Assembly (NCBI GenBank): GCA_035939775.1
Contig: DASZFO010000308.1
Coordinates: 1 to 47,067, forward strand
Reading direction: 5' to 3'
DNA from: Pirellulales bacterium
GTDB taxonomy: Bacteria > Planctomycetota > Planctomycetia > Pirellulales > DATAWG01
DNA: 47,067 nucleotides
Positions 1-8,450 of the stretch are shown in pieces. The notes beneath the pieces were generated by a model. It was given only the letters and a program-made list of their open reading frames with translations, did not search any database and was not told the origin of the DNA. The position numbers and the translations under genes were made by a program. The stretch's first letter is position 1; each line of letters begins with the position of its first letter.

Positions 1-170
1 TCATGGCGGTCGGCCTTTGCCTGTCGGTCGTCGTCGGCTTCATGCTGGTCGTCGCGGCGATGCAATATCTCGGCTCGAGCTACCTGATCCCGCCCGATCT
101 CGCCGCCTGGTGCCCACTGCTGCTATTCGCCCCAGCGGCGATGGCAATGTCCGAGCCGCTGCGAGAATAG
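1..170 (+). CDS. LptF/LptG-like permease, C-terminal end only
   Basis: The frame is open from the window edge to the TAG at 168-170, with codons starting at position 3. The 55 visible residues are strongly hydrophobic: one membrane segment rich in Val/Leu/Ala, then a motif LGSSYLIPPDLAAW, then a second membrane segment and a short polar end (SEPLRE). The pattern of a last loop with a PP-x-LAAW-x-P motif before the final helix is what I know from the YjgP/YjgQ (LptF/LptG) permeases, which extract lipopolysaccharide from the inner membrane as part of the LptB2FG transporter. The assignment rests on this short tail only; another polytopic membrane protein remains possible. Confidence 0.55.
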   Translation, partial: MAVGLCLSVVVGFMLVVAAMQYLGSSYLIPPDLAAWCPLLLFAPAAMAMSEPLRE

Positions 171-238
171 CTGTTAATCGCGGTTATAATTCCATGAGTT
201 ACGAAGCGGCGAGACGCGTTTCTGGCGGGAGTTGACTG

Positions 239-1915
239 ATGGCGGACCAATCGGCGGCGCCTTGGGTGGACGGCAAAACGATCGGCCATGTGCTGGAGAC
301 GACCGTCGCCGCACATGGCTCGAATGACGCGCTCGCTTTCCCGCAGCTCGGCCTGCGGCTCTCGTACGACGAATTCGCGGCAGAAGTCGATGAAGCGGCC
401 CGCGGGTTGTTGGCGATTGGCATTCAGCCGGGCGAGCATGTCGCCGCCTGGGCGACGAACGTGCCGCATTGGGTGGTGCTGCAATTCGCGACGGCGCGGA
501 TCGGGGCCGTGCTCGTCACGATTAATCCGGCGTATCGGCCGTTCGAGCTGAAATACGTGCTGAATCAATGCGACGCGGCCGCGCTTTTCTTGGTCGATCG
601 TTTCAAGTCGTCGGATTATTTCGCCATGCTCCGCGAGGTATGTCCGGAAGTGGCGAGCGCCGCGCCCGGTCAACTTGCGGCGGCGCAGTTCCCGCGGCTC
701 CGCTGGGTCGTGCGATTGCGCGGCGACGATCTGGTGGGCAGCATTTCGTGGGACGAGATGTGTCGCCGCGGCCGCGGCGTCGAGCCCGCTCAAGTCGATG
801 CCGCCGCGGCCGCTCTTAAACACACCGACGCCATCAATATTCAATACACCTCAGGCACGACTGGATTTCCCAAAGCCGCGACGCTCAGCCATCGCAATCT
901 GCTCCTCAACACGTACTACGTCGGTCAATGCTTGAAGCTCACCGACCAAGATCGGGTCTGCATCCCAGTGCCGTTTTATCACTGCTTCGGCTGCGTCCTG
1001 GGAACGATCTGCGCCGCCGTCTATGGAGCGACGATGGTCGTGCCGGCTGAATCGTTCGACGCTCCGGGCACGCTCGACGCGATCGAAAAGGAGCTGGCGA
1101 CCGTGCTCTACGGCGTTCCGACGATGTTCATCGCCGAATTGCACGATCCCGGCCGGCCCGGTCGCGATCTGTCTTCGCTGCGAACAGGAATCATGGCGGG
1201 AAGCCCTTGCCCGATCGAGACGATGCGGGCGGTCGTGAACGATCTCGGCTGCCGCGATATTACGATCGGCTACGGCCAGACGGAAGCGTCGCCGATCATC
1301 ACGCAAACGCGAACCGACGATCCGCTCGAATTGCGCGTCGAGACCGTCGGCCGGCCGATTCCAGGCGTCGAGGTGCGGATCATCGATCCGGCGACCGGCG
1401 AAGTGCTGCCCGAAAACCGGCAGGGAGAGCTGTGTGCCCGCGGGCATATCGTCATGCTCGGCTATTACAAGAATCCTGAAGCGACTCACACGGCGATCGA
1501 TTCCGACGGCTGGCTGCACACCGGCGATCTGGCGCTCCGCCTGCCAAACGGCTACTACAAGATCACCGGGCGGATCAAAGATATGGTCATTCGCGGCGGC
1601 GAGAACATCTATCCGCGTGAGATCGAAGAATTCCTGTTCACCCACCCGGCGGTCGAGCAGGCCACCGTCGTCGGCGTTCCCGATCCGAAGTTCGGCGAGG
1701 AACTTTGCGCGTGGATCAAGCTCAAGGAAGGAACCTTAACGACGGAGCAAGAAATCCGCGATTTCTGCCGCGCGAAACTGGCTCATTTCAAGATCCCGCG
1801 GTACGTGCGCTTTGTAGACGGCTTCCCGCAGACGGTAACGGGCAAGATTCAGAAGTTCAAGATCCGCGACCAGATGCGGCAGGAACTCGGGCTCGATGAG
1901 CTACCGACGGCATAG
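239..1915 (+). CDS. AMP-binding acyl-CoA synthetase (ACSF2/FadD-like)
   Basis: This enzyme is expected to activate a fatty acid with ATP to the acyl-adenylate and transfer it to coenzyme A. The 558-residue length is normal for the family. The phosphate-binding motif YTSGTTGFPKAATLSH begins at residue 203, followed by VPFYHCFGCVLG. The adenine-contact region reads GYGQTEASP, the hinge region has GWLHTGDLA, then GRIKDMVIRGGENIYPREIE, and the C-terminal catalytic lysine lies in TVTGKIQKFKIR. The start ATG has a GGGAG sequence about 8 bases upstream. The motif set resembles medium/long-chain synthetases of the ACSF2 type rather than acetyl-CoA synthetase, but chain length cannot be read from sequence. 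It follows an LptF/G-like gene by 68 bases and ends before a palindromic repeat region, so it may be transcribed alone or with the upstream gene. Confidence 0.9.
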   Translation: MADQSAAPWVDGKTIGHVLETTVAAHGSNDALAFPQLGLRLSYDEFAAEVDEAARGLLAIGIQPGEHVAAWATNVPHWVVLQFATARIGAVLVTINPAYRPFELKYVLNQCDAAALFLVDRFKSSDYFAMLREVCPEVASAAPGQLAAAQFPRLRWVVRLRGDDLVGSISWDEMCRRGRGVEPAQVDAAAAALKHTDAINIQYTSGTTGFPKAATLSHRNLLLNTYYVGQCLKLTDQDRVCIPVPFYHCFGCVLGTICAAVYGATMVVPAESFDAPGTLDAIEKELATVLYGVPTMFIAELHDPGRPGRDLSSLRTGIMAGSPCPIETMRAVVNDLGCRDITIGYGQTEASPIITQTRTDDPLELRVETVGRPIPGVEVRIIDPATGEVLPENRQGELCARGHIVMLGYYKNPEATHTAIDSDGWLHTGDLALRLPNGYYKITGRIKDMVIRGGENIYPREIEEFLFTHPAVEQATVVGVPDPKFGEELCAWIKLKEGTLTTEQEIRDFCRAKLAHFKIPRYVRFVDGFPQTVTGKIQKFKIRDQMRQELGLDELPTA

Positions 1916-1956
1916 GTGATTCCGACCGCCGAGTATCGGAGACGAGTTCCGCGCGG

Positions 1957-2088
1957 TGGGTGCCATGCTCACGCGAGCGCCACAGGATTGGATCGAACCA
2001 ACCGCGTCCGCCGCTCGCGTGGGCATGAGAGCTGACTCGGCCAACCTGCACCTCCATGCCCACGCCGAGCCGTGGGCATGGCACCCTA
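1957..2088. repeat. Composite inverted repeat between genes
   Basis: A left arm at 1957-1979 reads GTGGGTGCCATGCTCACGCG and continues with AGC. A right arm at 2066-2088 is its near-perfect inverse, with TGGGCATGGCACCCTAC at its end. An inner copy of the same sequence lies at 2013-2032. The right arm is itself a hairpin: CCATGCCCACG at 2054-2064 pairs exactly with CGTGGGCATGG at 2071-2081. It lies between the converging ends of the acyl-CoA synthetase and the minus-strand secreted protein gene, so it could also serve as a bidirectional terminator. I infer a dispersed palindromic (REP-like) element. Confidence 0.75.
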
Positions 2089-2110
2089 CGCAAGGTGATC
2101 GCGCAGACTT

Positions 2111-3061
2111 CTACCGCCCGTCCACATAGAGCATCGTGTCATCGACGACCCACTCAGTGGACCACGATTTGCCGTCATCCATGTTCAAGACGTCGAAAAA
2201 CATCGTCTCGAGGTGCTCGCAGCGATAGCCATAGGGGTTGTAGGTGGCGACGAAATCCTTCGACGTGAGGTCCTCGACCCCCTGCTTGATAAAATAATGC
2301 ACTTTGCCGTCCGGGCTGAACGACATGCCCAGCGTCCACCACCCGGTTTGTTTGATTTCAGGACCCCATACATCGTGGCCCAACTCGTCGGCTCGGATCA
2401 TGAAGCGGGCGGAGTCTTCCTTGTTTTGCCCGCCGGCTTTGGTCTTGAACCAGATGAACATGCCCGGCCAATAGGTTTCCGATTTGCGCGACATCCCTCC
2501 GAACCAGCGGCCCGAGGATTTGTTGACGGTCGTGAGCGCCGCAGTGCGGAAGCCGAACGTGTTTCCAGTCCGCTTTTCCCATTCGTCAAACGGCGGCAGG
2601 TAGACTCGCGTCACAACGCTCGGCGACCGCGAGACCGAAGTCGTCCCGATCTTCGACGCCACGTTGGCGACGAAATCGTCTTGCTGGACTTTGTAGCTCG
2701 GCTTTCCAGGAACGCCCGAAAAGAGCGTCTTCATGAGCATCGATCCCTTGCTCCCCGGAATACCGTCGGGAGGTGTATCGACGCGCTTCACGATATCCGG
2801 CGCCCCGCGCATTTCCGGCTCAAACCATCGGCCATTGGCGGCAATTCCGCCGGGCAAGCGCGTCTGACCGTCGTTCTCTTGGCTGCTCTTGGGGAGATTA
2901 GCGATGTAATTCCATTTGGGGTCCTCAAAATCGTCCCCGACCTCCGCGACCCGTTTACCCGTGCCGGGAACGACAACCTGGGCGGCAGCCTGGCGCGCCA
3001 CTGTGGCGATCAGCGCGACGGCCAGCAGCGATGTTGGAATCGAAGGGAAACGAACGCGCAT
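2111..3061 (-). CDS. Secreted protein of unknown function
   Basis: The product has 316 residues when started at the ATG at 3059-3061, which has GGTGG upstream on its strand. A longer frame exists upstream, but this ATG places a typical signal peptide at the very N-terminus: two arginines, a hydrophobic core (SLLAVALIATVA) and an AAA/QA cleavage region near residue 28. The mature part is rich in Trp, Gly, Tyr and Phe, with segments such as ARFMIRADELGHDVWGP, GWWTLGMSFSPDGKVHYF and ending EWVVDDTMLYVDGR. This look of alternating beta strands suggests a jelly-roll or concanavalin-like sandwich, as in many planctomycete secreted proteins, but I recognise no catalytic motif. It ends convergently with the synthetase gene. 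Function unknown. Confidence 0.75.
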   Translation of the reverse strand: MRVRFPSIPTSLLAVALIATVARQAAAQVVVPGTGKRVAEVGDDFEDPKWNYIANLPKSSQENDGQTRLPGGIAANGRWFEPEMRGAPDIVKRVDTPPDGIPGSKGSMLMKTLFSGVPGKPSYKVQQDDFVANVASKIGTTSVSRSPSVVTRVYLPPFDEWEKRTGNTFGFRTAALTTVNKSSGRWFGGMSRKSETYWPGMFIWFKTKAGGQNKEDSARFMIRADELGHDVWGPEIKQTGWWTLGMSFSPDGKVHYFIKQGVEDLTSKDFVATYNPYGYRCEHLETMFFDVLNMDDGKSWSTEWVVDDTMLYVDGR

Positions 3062-3238
3062 GAATGCCACCCTTGCGAAAGAGTTTCGAACTGAGAAACG
3101 CCTGCGCTCGCCGGCAGCGCCGTCAACTTCGGCCACCAACTTGATGAGGCGCGAGACGCCCTTCGGCGGCAGCCCTTGCCGCCTCGCGTGAGTAATCTAC
3201 TGGGGGAGGCCGGCTATGCCAAGTGCGATTTTTGCGAG

Positions 3239-3604
3239 CTACCAGCCGAGCGGCTTGAGGCGGGGATCGAGATTGGGAATCAGCGGCAGCGAGGATTTCG
3301 CCGTGCCGCGCTGCGTGCGGATTTCCATGAGGATGAGCGAGCCAGTGCTGCCTGGTGAAGAAGGACGAGCTTCTGGGGCAATTGGCGTTGCAGCATTGCG
3401 CTCCGATGCGAAAAACGAAATCGGCGGGCTCGCGCGAGCGGTGTCCGGCGGCGCACGCTGGCTTTCGACGCTCGCCGGCGCCGCACCCGTTTGTGCCAAT
3501 GCGCTCCGCGATCCGAAGAATGTCGCGGTGGAAAGAGTGCTAATGGCGATCATCGGCGCGCCGAGGTGGATCGTAAGGCGCCTGAAGTTGTTCTTGCGAT
3601 CCAT
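3239..3604 (-). CDS. Possible small exported protein
   Basis: A 121-residue frame begins MDRKNNFRRLTIHLG with a weakly hydrophobic stretch ending in SRSALAQTG, which resembles a signal peptide with an ALA-Q cleavage site. The rest is proline- and serine-rich, without domains, and ends LPLIPNLDPRLKPLGW. A longer frame with a few more codons exists upstream. A competing plus-strand frame over the same bases shows no protein-like features. No Shine-Dalgarno sequence of note is visible. It would be transcribed in the same direction as the secreted protein downstream of it (2111-3061). The evidence is weak and the frame may be chance in GC-rich DNA. Confidence 0.35.
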   Translation of the reverse strand: MDRKNNFRRLTIHLGAPMIAISTLSTATFFGSRSALAQTGAAPASVESQRAPPDTARASPPISFFASERNAATPIAPEARPSSPGSTGSLILMEIRTQRGTAKSSLPLIPNLDPRLKPLGW

Positions 3605-3945
3605 TTGCGGATGTCTCTTTTCTTCCATCATTCGGTTCAAGAGCTGCTAGCTTCGCCCACGTGAATCATAGCTCAAATTCTCGGTCCGCCACGCGACGAT
3701 CCGGCATGATCGGCAAAATCGGGGGGCGCTTCGCGCGGCATTTGCGGATGACGGTGACCGCGTTTGACGCCGGACCAAGTCAACGTAGAGTTGGTTTGAA
3801 TCCATGTTTTCCGCTCGTGCTTGGCGGAAGAGGGGACGGACGGCGAGTCGTTTGAAGGCAACAGCTCCGCGTCGGCATCCGCGACGAGCGCGCCCCCTCT
3901 TCCGCCAGACGCAAGCCAGGAATCCGTACAAGGCGATGTGGGGAT
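3605..3945. other. Intergenic region with one inverted repeat
   Basis: I see no gene here. The only structure is an inverted repeat: TTGGCGGAAGAGGGG at 3821-3835 pairs with CCCCTCTTCCGCCAG at 3894-3908, separated by about 58 bases. It lies just upstream of the AAA ATPase start at 3946 and could fold as a long hairpin in its leader. The region between two divergent transcription units should also hold the ATPase promoter, which I could not place. Confidence 0.5.
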
Positions 3946-5505
3946 ATGTCTGAGAATGCGGTTGAAAACCTGTTGGCGCGATTGGCTGGGCGCGGTGGTG
4001 ATGCGGACGCCGATCCCTATTCCGTCATTGCCGCCACCGAGCCCGACCACACTGCTCCCAAGGCCGCGGCCGTCCAGCATGCGGAAAAGGCGCGGCAAGA
4101 CAAGCTCGATCAACTCCTCGGCCGAATCGCCCAATTGACCGGCGCCGCCACTGCGGCCAATAACCCGACCGCCGTTGGCGCGACAAACGGCGCCGATGCT
4201 CCGCCGGAGCCCGCTTCCGGCGAGGGATCCGCGCCGGCAACTGTGAACGAATTCTTTCCCGCCGAACCGACCACCCTGGTGCAAGCGAAGCTGACGGAAA
4301 GCGACGTCGAGGATCTGGTGTTCAAGTTTCTCTTGGCCCGCGGCGACGCGAGCGGCCGAGACATTGCCGAGCAGATCAAGCTGCCGTTTATCCTGCTCGA
4401 GGAACTGCTCCGAGTATTGAAGTCGGACCATTGGATCGTCCATCGCGGCGCCGCGGCGATGAACGACTATCAATATCAGTTGACCGACAAAGGCCGCGAG
4501 CGGGCGCGACGGCTGGTGGAACACTGCACGTACTACGGTTCGGCCCCGGTCGCGCTGAGCGATTATCTCGCCTGCGTGGCCGCTCAATCGCTGACCATGC
4601 AGCATCCCACCACGGACGACTTGAGTCGCGCGTTCGACGATTTGTTGATTAATCCGCGGATGCTGGCCCGGCTCGGGCCGGCGATCAACTCCGGCCGCGG
4701 ACTGTTTCTCTACGGCGCGGCCGGCAACGGCAAGACGAGCATCGCGGAGCGGGTCACGCGGGCATTCGGCCAGTTTATCTGGGTCCCTCGCTCCATCGGC
4801 ATCGACGGCGAGATCATCCGCCTTTTCGATCCGAGCAACCACGAAGAGGCGCCCCTGGAGAGCACCGGCGGGCTGCTCGATAATCGGAAAATCGACAAAC
4901 GCTGGATTCGCATCCGCCGGCCGACGATCGTTGTCGGTGGCGAGTTGACGATGGACAATCTTGAAGTCGTGCGCAACACCTCGACCGGCACTTGCGAAGC
5001 CCCGATGCAGCTCAAAAGCAACTGCGGCACCCTGGTGATCGACGATTTCGGCCGACAACGGATGAGCACCGATGAACTGCTGAACCGCTGGATCGTGCCG
5101 CTGGAAAAGCGATTCGACTTTCTCAATCTGCCCAACGGGAAGAAAATCCAAGTCCCATTCGATCAGTTGATCATCTTTTCGACGAACTTGCAGCCCCGCG
5201 ACCTGGTCGATGAAGCTTTTCTGCGACGCATTCCCTACAAGATCGACGTGATCGATCCAACCGAGGACGAATTCCGCCGACTATTCGAAATCGTGGCCCC
5301 AAAACTGGGCTTCGAATATCGAGAAGAACCGGTCAATTATCTCATCCAGCAGCACTATCTTGCCGCGGGCCGGCCGTTCCGCAATTGCCAGCCCCGCGAC
5401 TTGCTCATGCAAGTGCGCAATCGTTGCTTCTATGAGAAGCGCACCCAGGAATTGACCAAAGAGAATTTCGACATGGCGGTCGAAAACTACTTCGCGATGA
5501 TGTGA
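3946..5505 (+). CDS. AAA-family ATPase with N-terminal winged-helix region
   Basis: The product has 519 residues. Residues 1-100 are Ala/Pro-rich and probably disordered. Residues about 105-195 have a winged-helix look ([20 protein letters not shown], then [19 protein letters not shown] and a [11 protein letters not shown] segment). The ATPase core follows: Walker [10 protein letters not shown] from residue 257, Walker B TLVIDDFG with aspartates 366-367, a sensor-like IIFSTNLQP, and an arginine-rich [10 protein letters not shown] that may hold the arginine finger. Proteins of this make-up occur across planctomycetes, sometimes near pilus assembly genes, but none of those genes is visible here. 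The substrate is unknown. The gene stands alone, ending convergently with dcd across a palindromic element. The ATPase call is secure; any role is not. Confidence 0.88.
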   Translation: MSENAVENLLARLAGRGGDADADPYSVIAATEPDHTAPKAAAVQHAEKARQDKLDQLLGRIAQLTGAATAANNPTAVGATNGADAPPEPASGEGSAPATVNEFFPAEPTTLVQAKLTESDVEDLVFKFLLARGDASGRDIAEQIKLPFILLEELLRVLKSDHWIVHRGAAAMNDYQYQLTDKGRERARRLVEHCTYYGSAPVALSDYLACVAAQSLTMQHPTTDDLSRAFDDLLINPRMLARLGPAINSGRGLFLYGAAGNGKTSIAERVTRAFGQFIWVPRSIGIDGEIIRLFDPSNHEEAPLESTGGLLDNRKIDKRWIRIRRPTIVVGGELTMDNLEVVRNTSTGTCEAPMQLKSNCGTLVIDDFGRQRMSTDELLNRWIVPLEKRFDFLNLPNGKKIQVPFDQLIIFSTNLQPRDLVDEAFLRRIPYKIDVIDPTEDEFRRLFEIVAPKLGFEYREEPVNYLIQQHYLAAGRPFRNCQPRDLLMQVRNRCFYEKRTQELTKENFDMAVENYFAMM

Positions 5506-5528
5506 TCGACTCTCGAACGTAAGAACAC

Positions 5529-5618
5529 CTAACAAATCCGGCCAGGGAGAAGGGGACAGTCCCCATTTTGCTGCGCGGTCTCCGCAAAAGGGAGATAGTC
5601 CCCGCCCGGATTTGTTAG
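5529..5618. repeat. Palindromic element, intergenic copy
   Basis: The outer arms CTAACAAATCCGG (5529-5541) and CCGGATTTGTTAG (5606-5618) are a perfect 13-base inverted repeat. Inside lie GGAGAAGGGGACAGTCCCC (5546-5564) followed by ATTTTG, then CAAAAGGGAGATAGTCCCC (5585-5603). The core closely matches the element inside the HD-domain gene at 39850-39926, while the outer arms are different. It sits between the converging 3' ends of the AAA ATPase and dcd and may act as a terminator. Confidence 0.85.
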
Positions 5619-5623
5619 CTGTT

Positions 5624-6199
5624 CTAATGCGATCGTTCCATGCCGAATTCGAGCTGCAGTTGCAGGTCGTCGTCGCGCTGGGGATTCAGCTCCTTGAAGA
5701 GCAAGCTCGGCTGGATATCGTGATTGTGTTGATACTTGTCGCTGACGTATTCGATGATCTCGCCGCATACTTGATGATAGAAGATTTGGCAGATCGGCAC
5801 GCCGGCATAAATCCGCACCGGCTGTACGGCGAACATCTCGAGCGTCCAGTAACCGCAGAAGCCGACGTCGCCGAAACCGGCGGTGACGTGCACGAATAGC
5901 CCCAGCCGTCCCACCGACGACCGCCCCTCGATCATCGGCACATGGTTGTGCGTTTCGGTGCGCTCGATCGTGCGACCCAAATAAAGCTGATTCGGACTGA
6001 GAACCAATCCCTCGGGCGGAATCTCGATGCGGCGCACTCGGTTCGCGCGCCGCATGTCGAGCACCACTTCCTCGTACGTCATCAATTCGTGGTGCAGCGT
6101 GAGGTTGTAACTATTGGGATTGAGATTCGCGTCGTCGAACGGATCGATGACGATGTTCTCTCCCAACTGCTTCCGAATTTCTTGGCCGGTGAGAATCAT
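5624..6199 (-). CDS. dcd: dCTP deaminase
   Basis: The enzyme deaminates dCTP to dUTP, the first step of the Gram-negative route to dTMP. The 191-residue length is standard. Typical segments are visible: PNSYNLTLHHEL near residue 29, EGRSSVGRLGLFVHVTAGFG with the family's catalytic-site signature, followed by VGFCGYWTLEM holding the glutamate that activates water, and GVPICQIFYHQ in the trimer core. The protein ends QLEFGMERSH. Its start ATG is at 6197-6199, directly next to a GGGGCGAGG-type repeat. It stands as a single gene, convergent with the AAA ATPase and upstream of which nth runs in the same direction, about 95 bases away. The call is firm; a bifunctional dCTP deaminase/dUTPase cannot be excluded without structural comparison. 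Confidence 0.93.
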   Translation of the reverse strand: MILTGQEIRKQLGENIVIDPFDDANLNPNSYNLTLHHELMTYEEVVLDMRRANRVRRIEIPPEGLVLSPNQLYLGRTIERTETHNHVPMIEGRSSVGRLGLFVHVTAGFGDVGFCGYWTLEMFAVQPVRIYAGVPICQIFYHQVCGEIIEYVSDKYQHNHDIQPSLLFKELNPQRDDDLQLQLEFGMERSH

Positions 6200-6202
6200 G
6201 GC

Positions 6203-6373
6203 AGGGGCGAGGGGCGAGGGACTAGGGGCGAGGGAAGCAAGCGACAGAGGGCGAGTGGCAGGTTAGGGCAGTTCATACGGCGCGGCCTCTCTCATTACCG
6301 GCCATTGTTCGACGAGAAGCGGGGTTTCCGCTTGCGCGTCCTCTCGCCCCTCACCCCTCGTCCCTCGCCCCTC
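6203..6373. repeat. Inverted GAGGGGCGAGGG-type repeat
   Basis: Sequence AGGGGCGAGGGGCGAGGG at 6203-6220, followed by ACTAGGGGCGAGGG, reappears inverted at about 6341-6373 (CTCGCCCCTCACCCCTCG, then TCCCTCGCCCCTCTCC). The right arm lies inside the 3' end of nth and is translated there; the left arm lies between nth and dcd. The two arms could form a long stem spanning the nth stop codon. Confidence 0.7.
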
Positions 6374-7020
6374 TCCTCGACGCCGATCCTGGGACAAATG
6401 GGCTCCAGCGGGCAGATTTCGCATTTGGGCCGCCGGGCTATGCAGATCGCGCGGCCGTGGAAAATCATTTCGTGGCTGAAGTCGATCCAGTCGCGCTGCG
6501 GGATCTGCGCCATGAGGTCCTGTTCGATTTTCACCGCGTCGTTCTTTTTGGTAAGCCCGAGCCGGCGGCTGATCCGGGCGACGTGCGTGTCGACGACAAT
6601 GCCGGTCGCGATCCCATAGGCCGTCCCGAGCACGACGTTGGCCGTTTTCCGGCCGACTCCTGGCAACTTGATCAACTCTTCCAATGTCCGCGGCACGTGG
6701 CCATCATGCTCGGCGACCAGCTTCTCGCAGCAACCTTGAATGCTCTTGGCCTTGCTCCGAAAAAAACCGGTGCTCAGAATGATTCGCTCGATATCCTTTC
6801 GCTCCGCGGCGGCCAGCGCCGCGGCAGTCGGATACTTCCTGAACAGCACCGGCGAGACCATATTCACCCGCACGTCGGTGCATTGTGCCGAGAGGATCGT
6901 CGCGATTAGCAACTGCAACGGGTCGTTGAATTCGAGCGCGCAATGCGCCTCTGGATACGCCCGGCGAAGGCGCTTTACGATTTCCGTCGATCGGCGCTTG
7001 TCGGCGGCAGTGACAGCCAT
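6295..7020 (-). CDS. nth: Endonuclease III (DNA glycosylase/AP lyase)
   Basis: This base-excision repair enzyme removes oxidised pyrimidines and nicks the abasic site. I start it at the ATG at 7018-7020 (MAVTAADKRRSTEIV), since upstream codons are not protein-like. The 241-residue product shows LIATILSAQCTDVRVN, the helix-hairpin-helix LPGVGRKTANVVLG with the catalytic lysine, VDTHVARISRRLGL with the catalytic aspartate, and the iron-sulfur cluster cysteines in ICIARRPKCEICPLEPICP. After the last cysteine there is an unusual tail of about 30 residues, rich in Arg, Gly and Glu (GVEERGEGRGVRGERTRKRK), encoded by the GAGGGGCGAGGG repeat. It is divergent from the DUF309 gene, with about 200 bases between the two starts. 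Confidence 0.93.
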   Translation of the reverse strand: MAVTAADKRRSTEIVKRLRRAYPEAHCALEFNDPLQLLIATILSAQCTDVRVNMVSPVLFRKYPTAAALAAAERKDIERIILSTGFFRSKAKSIQGCCEKLVAEHDGHVPRTLEELIKLPGVGRKTANVVLGTAYGIATGIVVDTHVARISRRLGLTKKNDAVKIEQDLMAQIPQRDWIDFSHEMIFHGRAICIARRPKCEICPLEPICPRIGVEERGEGRGVRGERTRKRKPRFSSNNGR

Positions 7021-7224
7021 GTATTGCCCCGGAATCGCTCGGGCCGAACGAGGTGCATGCGGCCAACTCGAAGCGCCAATTCTCAGAGGGTTCGCACGCG
7101 CTGTCAAGCCTGTGCGCCGTTCGCCCCCGCGGATCGCGTCATGGCAGAAACCGGCCGGGCTGCCTATAATTTTGCGATCGGTGAATGCCGCGAACGTTTG
7201 GCTCGGCCAATTTGGGATCGCGCG

Positions 7225-7614
7225 ATGGATGATGGTCCGTACGACCCGCTGTATCTCAAGGGGATCGAGCACTTTAACGTGTGCGATTTCTTTGAGAGTC
7301 ACGAGGTTTGGGAGGATTTGTGGACCGAATATCGTGGGCCGTCGCGGAAATTCTATCAGGGGCTGATCCAGGCGGCGGTGGCCCTCTATCATTTTGGAAA
7401 CGGCAACATCCGCGGGGCGAAGAAGTTGTTTCACAGTTCGCGGGGCTATTTGGTCCCTTACGGCCCCAAGCACATCGGCTTGGACCTCGAGAAATTCATC
7501 GCCGAATTCGACCGTTGTTTCGCCGAGGTCGCGGCCGCGACGGAGGAATTTCCAACCATCGACCTTGATCCCGAACTCATACCAGAAATCCATCTCGATC
7601 CGCCGGCGACGTGA
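7225..7614 (+). CDS. DUF309 domain protein
   Basis: The 129-residue product carries the DUF309 signature: FNVCDFFESHEVWEDLW, then FYQGLIQAAVALYHFGNGN and an arginine/glycine segment SSRGYLVPYGP. The family is small, alpha-helical and uncharacterised, with conserved His and Glu in the HExxE-like segment. I chose the ATG at 7225 because a TATAAT hexamer at 7165-7170 would be a good -10 box some 55 bases upstream; an ATG at 7141 in the same frame is possible but would put that hexamer inside the gene. The C-terminus is acidic and proline-rich. It is followed after 52 bases by the LON-domain gene on the same strand and is probably co-transcribed with it. Function unknown. Confidence 0.85.
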   Translation: MDDGPYDPLYLKGIEHFNVCDFFESHEVWEDLWTEYRGPSRKFYQGLIQAAVALYHFGNGNIRGAKKLFHSSRGYLVPYGPKHIGLDLEKFIAEFDRCFAEVAAATEEFPTIDLDPELIPEIHLDPPAT

Positions 7615-7666
7615 GCGCGGAAAGGGTTTTCGAGTCCGTTTCCAAACAACGCGCATCGAGCGAAGC

Positions 7667-8347
7667 ATGTCGCTATCAGAAAACTTGTCGTTTTCGCCTG
7701 AAAATTTTTCGGGTCGGGTGCGGCTGTTTCCACTGCCGAATCTCGTCGTGTTTCCACACGTGATGCAGCCGCTGCACATCTTCGAGCCACGATATCGCGC
7801 CATGCTTGAAGAGGCTTTGGCCGATGACCGCTTGATTGGGATGAGCTTGTTGGCCCCTGGCTGGGAACAGGATTATGAAGGTCGTCCTCCGCTGCGGCCG
7901 GTTGGCTGTCTCTGTCGGGTGGCGACCTATCACAAAACGGATGAGGGTTCATACAACGTGCTCGTGCTCGGCTTGCGGCGGATGGTGATCGAGCGTGAGC
8001 TGCCCGCCGAAAAAACCTTCCGCGTTGCGGAAGTCCAACTCTGCGAAGACCGGTATCCCGACGCGGTTGCGGCGCAACGTCCCGAATTGCAGCGCCGCTT
8101 GCTGGCGGCATTCAAGCGCGTCTTGCCGCGAATCCCAGAAGCCTACGAACAACTGGATCAACTCTTGGGCAGCGAGATCCCCTTGGGAATGCTAACGGAC
8201 ATCGTCGCCTATACGCTGGACATCGAACTGGACTTCAAAGAGCGGCTGTTGACCGAGGCGGGCGTCGATCAACGAGCCCAATTGCTGCTCGAGCACCTTA
8301 ATCGGCTGCGCAAGGCAATCTTTCCGCCGGAATTCAGCATTAATTGA
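7667..8347 (+). CDS. LON N-terminal (substrate-binding) domain protein
   Basis: The 226-residue product matches the N-terminal domain of Lon protease without the ATPase and protease parts. Typical segments are VRLFPLPNLVVFPHVMQPLHIFEPRYR near residues 18-44, IGMSLLAPGW, GCLCRVATYHKTDEGSYNVLVLGLRR and the helical C-terminal part with LLTEAGVDQRAQLLLEHLNRL. The start ATG at 7667 precedes the domain directly; a longer open frame exists upstream but overlaps the DUF309 gene out of frame. Stand-alone proteins of this type are common in bacteria and are thought to bind protein or peptide ligands; their role is not established. folE follows on the same strand after about 100 bases. Confidence 0.9.
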   Translation: MSLSENLSFSPENFSGRVRLFPLPNLVVFPHVMQPLHIFEPRYRAMLEEALADDRLIGMSLLAPGWEQDYEGRPPLRPVGCLCRVATYHKTDEGSYNVLVLGLRRMVIERELPAEKTFRVAEVQLCEDRYPDAVAAQRPELQRRLLAAFKRVLPRIPEAYEQLDQLLGSEIPLGMLTDIVAYTLDIELDFKERLLTEAGVDQRAQLLLEHLNRLRKAIFPPEFSIN

Positions 8348-8450
8348 TGTATTTGCAAGTCGGAAACCCGCGCGCAGTTCCCCTCACTCCGGCCCTTTCC
8401 GGTTCGACTGAACTCGCCGAAGTCCAGAGGGGTAGGGAGACATCGCTCCA

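Noticed and set aside
2213-3094. Plus-strand open frame of 293 codons
   Set aside because: It overlaps the secreted protein on the minus strand, which has a signal peptide; the plus-strand translation has an Arg/His-rich composition typical of antisense frames.
3673-5151. Long minus-strand open frame of 492 codons
   Set aside because: It lies opposite the AAA ATPase, whose Walker motifs are clear. Its own product is Arg/Gly-rich and has no domain; it is a codon-bias shadow.
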